Shown here: piece by piece, positions 63,881-64,000 of the stretch
How the letters are laid out: every line of letters starts with the position of its first letter
How positions within the stretch are numbered: position 1 is the stretch's first letter
Source: Anastatus disparis
Lineage: Eukaryota > Arthropoda > Insecta > Hymenoptera > Eupelmidae
Assembly: GCA_017163975.1 (NCBI GenBank)
Contig: JAFFSR010000370.1
Location: 2,654,001 to 2,718,000, forward strand
Direction of reading: 5' to 3'
Length of the DNA stretch: 64,000 nucleotides
Translations under genes and position numbers: made by a program
The notes under the pieces: generated by a model
Told to the model about the DNA's origin: nothing
What the model saw: the letters and a program-made list of their open reading frames with translations, nothing else
Database searches by the model: none

Positions 63881-64000
63881 AAAAATATTTATGCGAATAT
63901 GACAAAATTAAAGAAAAATAGCATAGAGATTTAGCCGTAAATTCAAGGAAGCGAGTTGTGATATGTAAATTTTGCATCTTTCATTTGTATGCGTATCGCC

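Larger units (their letters stand above)
62666..64000 (+). mobile_element. Copia retrotransposon, internally deleted, runs off the edge
   Basis: A 5' LTR starts near TGTTGTAATATGTAAGTG (62666). The same sequence in diverged form (GTTGTGATATGTAAATTTTG) begins at 63955 after a purine tract (AAGGAAGCGAG), marking the 3' LTR, which continues beyond the window. Between them lie a gag C-terminus and a protease, but no integrase, RT or RNase H. Confidence 0.75.

Overview
The window is an AT-rich stretch of a eukaryotic genome, almost certainly an arthropod and probably an insect. The evidence is the dense mixture of animal transposable elements and the arthropod-style core promoters (TATA box plus TCAGT-like initiator). 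A hymenopteran host is a guess from the style of the elements. I found no convincing single-copy host gene. Nearly every recognisable coding region belongs to a mobile element.

Two large Polinton/Maverick (adintovirus-like) elements dominate. Polinton-1 spans 17318-34179 (16.9 kb). It has AG...CT ends, terminal inverted repeats of roughly 0.5-0.6 kb and a near-perfect 6-bp target duplication (GAGGAA/GAGAAA). It carries a virus-like gene set. Leftward genes are a FLYWCH zinc-finger protein, an IAP-like BIR-RING protein, a chromodomain integrase, a coiled-coil protein, a 313-aa protein and a packaging ATPase. Rightward genes are the C-terminal half of a protein-primed DNA polymerase B, a PLA2/pX-like protein, an adenain-like protease, a minor capsid (penton-like) protein, a major capsid protein and two related ~100-aa proteins. 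The polymerase, PLA2 protein, coiled-coil protein and one ~100-aa protein are broken. The integrase, ATPase and capsid genes are open.

Polinton-2 spans 36035-54473 with a perfect 6-bp target duplication (AATATC) and ~1.1-kb inverted repeats. It has lost its polymerase, ATPase and capsid genes. What remains is a small MGQ protein, a pX-like peptide, an upstream protein, an integrase fused to another protein and a protease stub. Its right inverted repeat is split by 10.7 kb of nested DNA (43211-53884). That insert holds a Penelope-like element with a 15-bp target duplication, a larger inverted-repeat element with subterminal tandem repeats, and a LINE. A third Polinton fragment, related to Polinton-1, enters at the left edge (1-562).

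The rest, left to right: a TE-encoded protein family copy interrupted by a piggyBac-like MITE (0.8-4.0 kb), a decayed Gypsy retrotransposon (4.4-9.8 kb), AT-rich DNA, a palindromic MITE (13.6-14.1 kb) and a decayed DDE-like element (14.9-16.8 kb). To the right of Polinton-2 lie a second copy of the first TE family (56.9-58.3 kb), a cluster of fold-back elements, one split by a solo LTR (58.5-62.6 kb), and a Copia element running off the right edge (62.7-64.0 kb).

The most interesting points are: a tiny, putatively N-myristoylated MGQ-PS...YKK(L/F) protein shared by the two different Polinton lineages; a FLYWCH protein carrying the same C-terminal module as a neighbouring structural-type Polinton protein; a candidate -1 frameshift joining pX to the protease; Pol III-type tRNA-like cassettes inside both Polinton-1 inverted repeats; and repeated TATA-initiator promoters with ~32-bp spacing.
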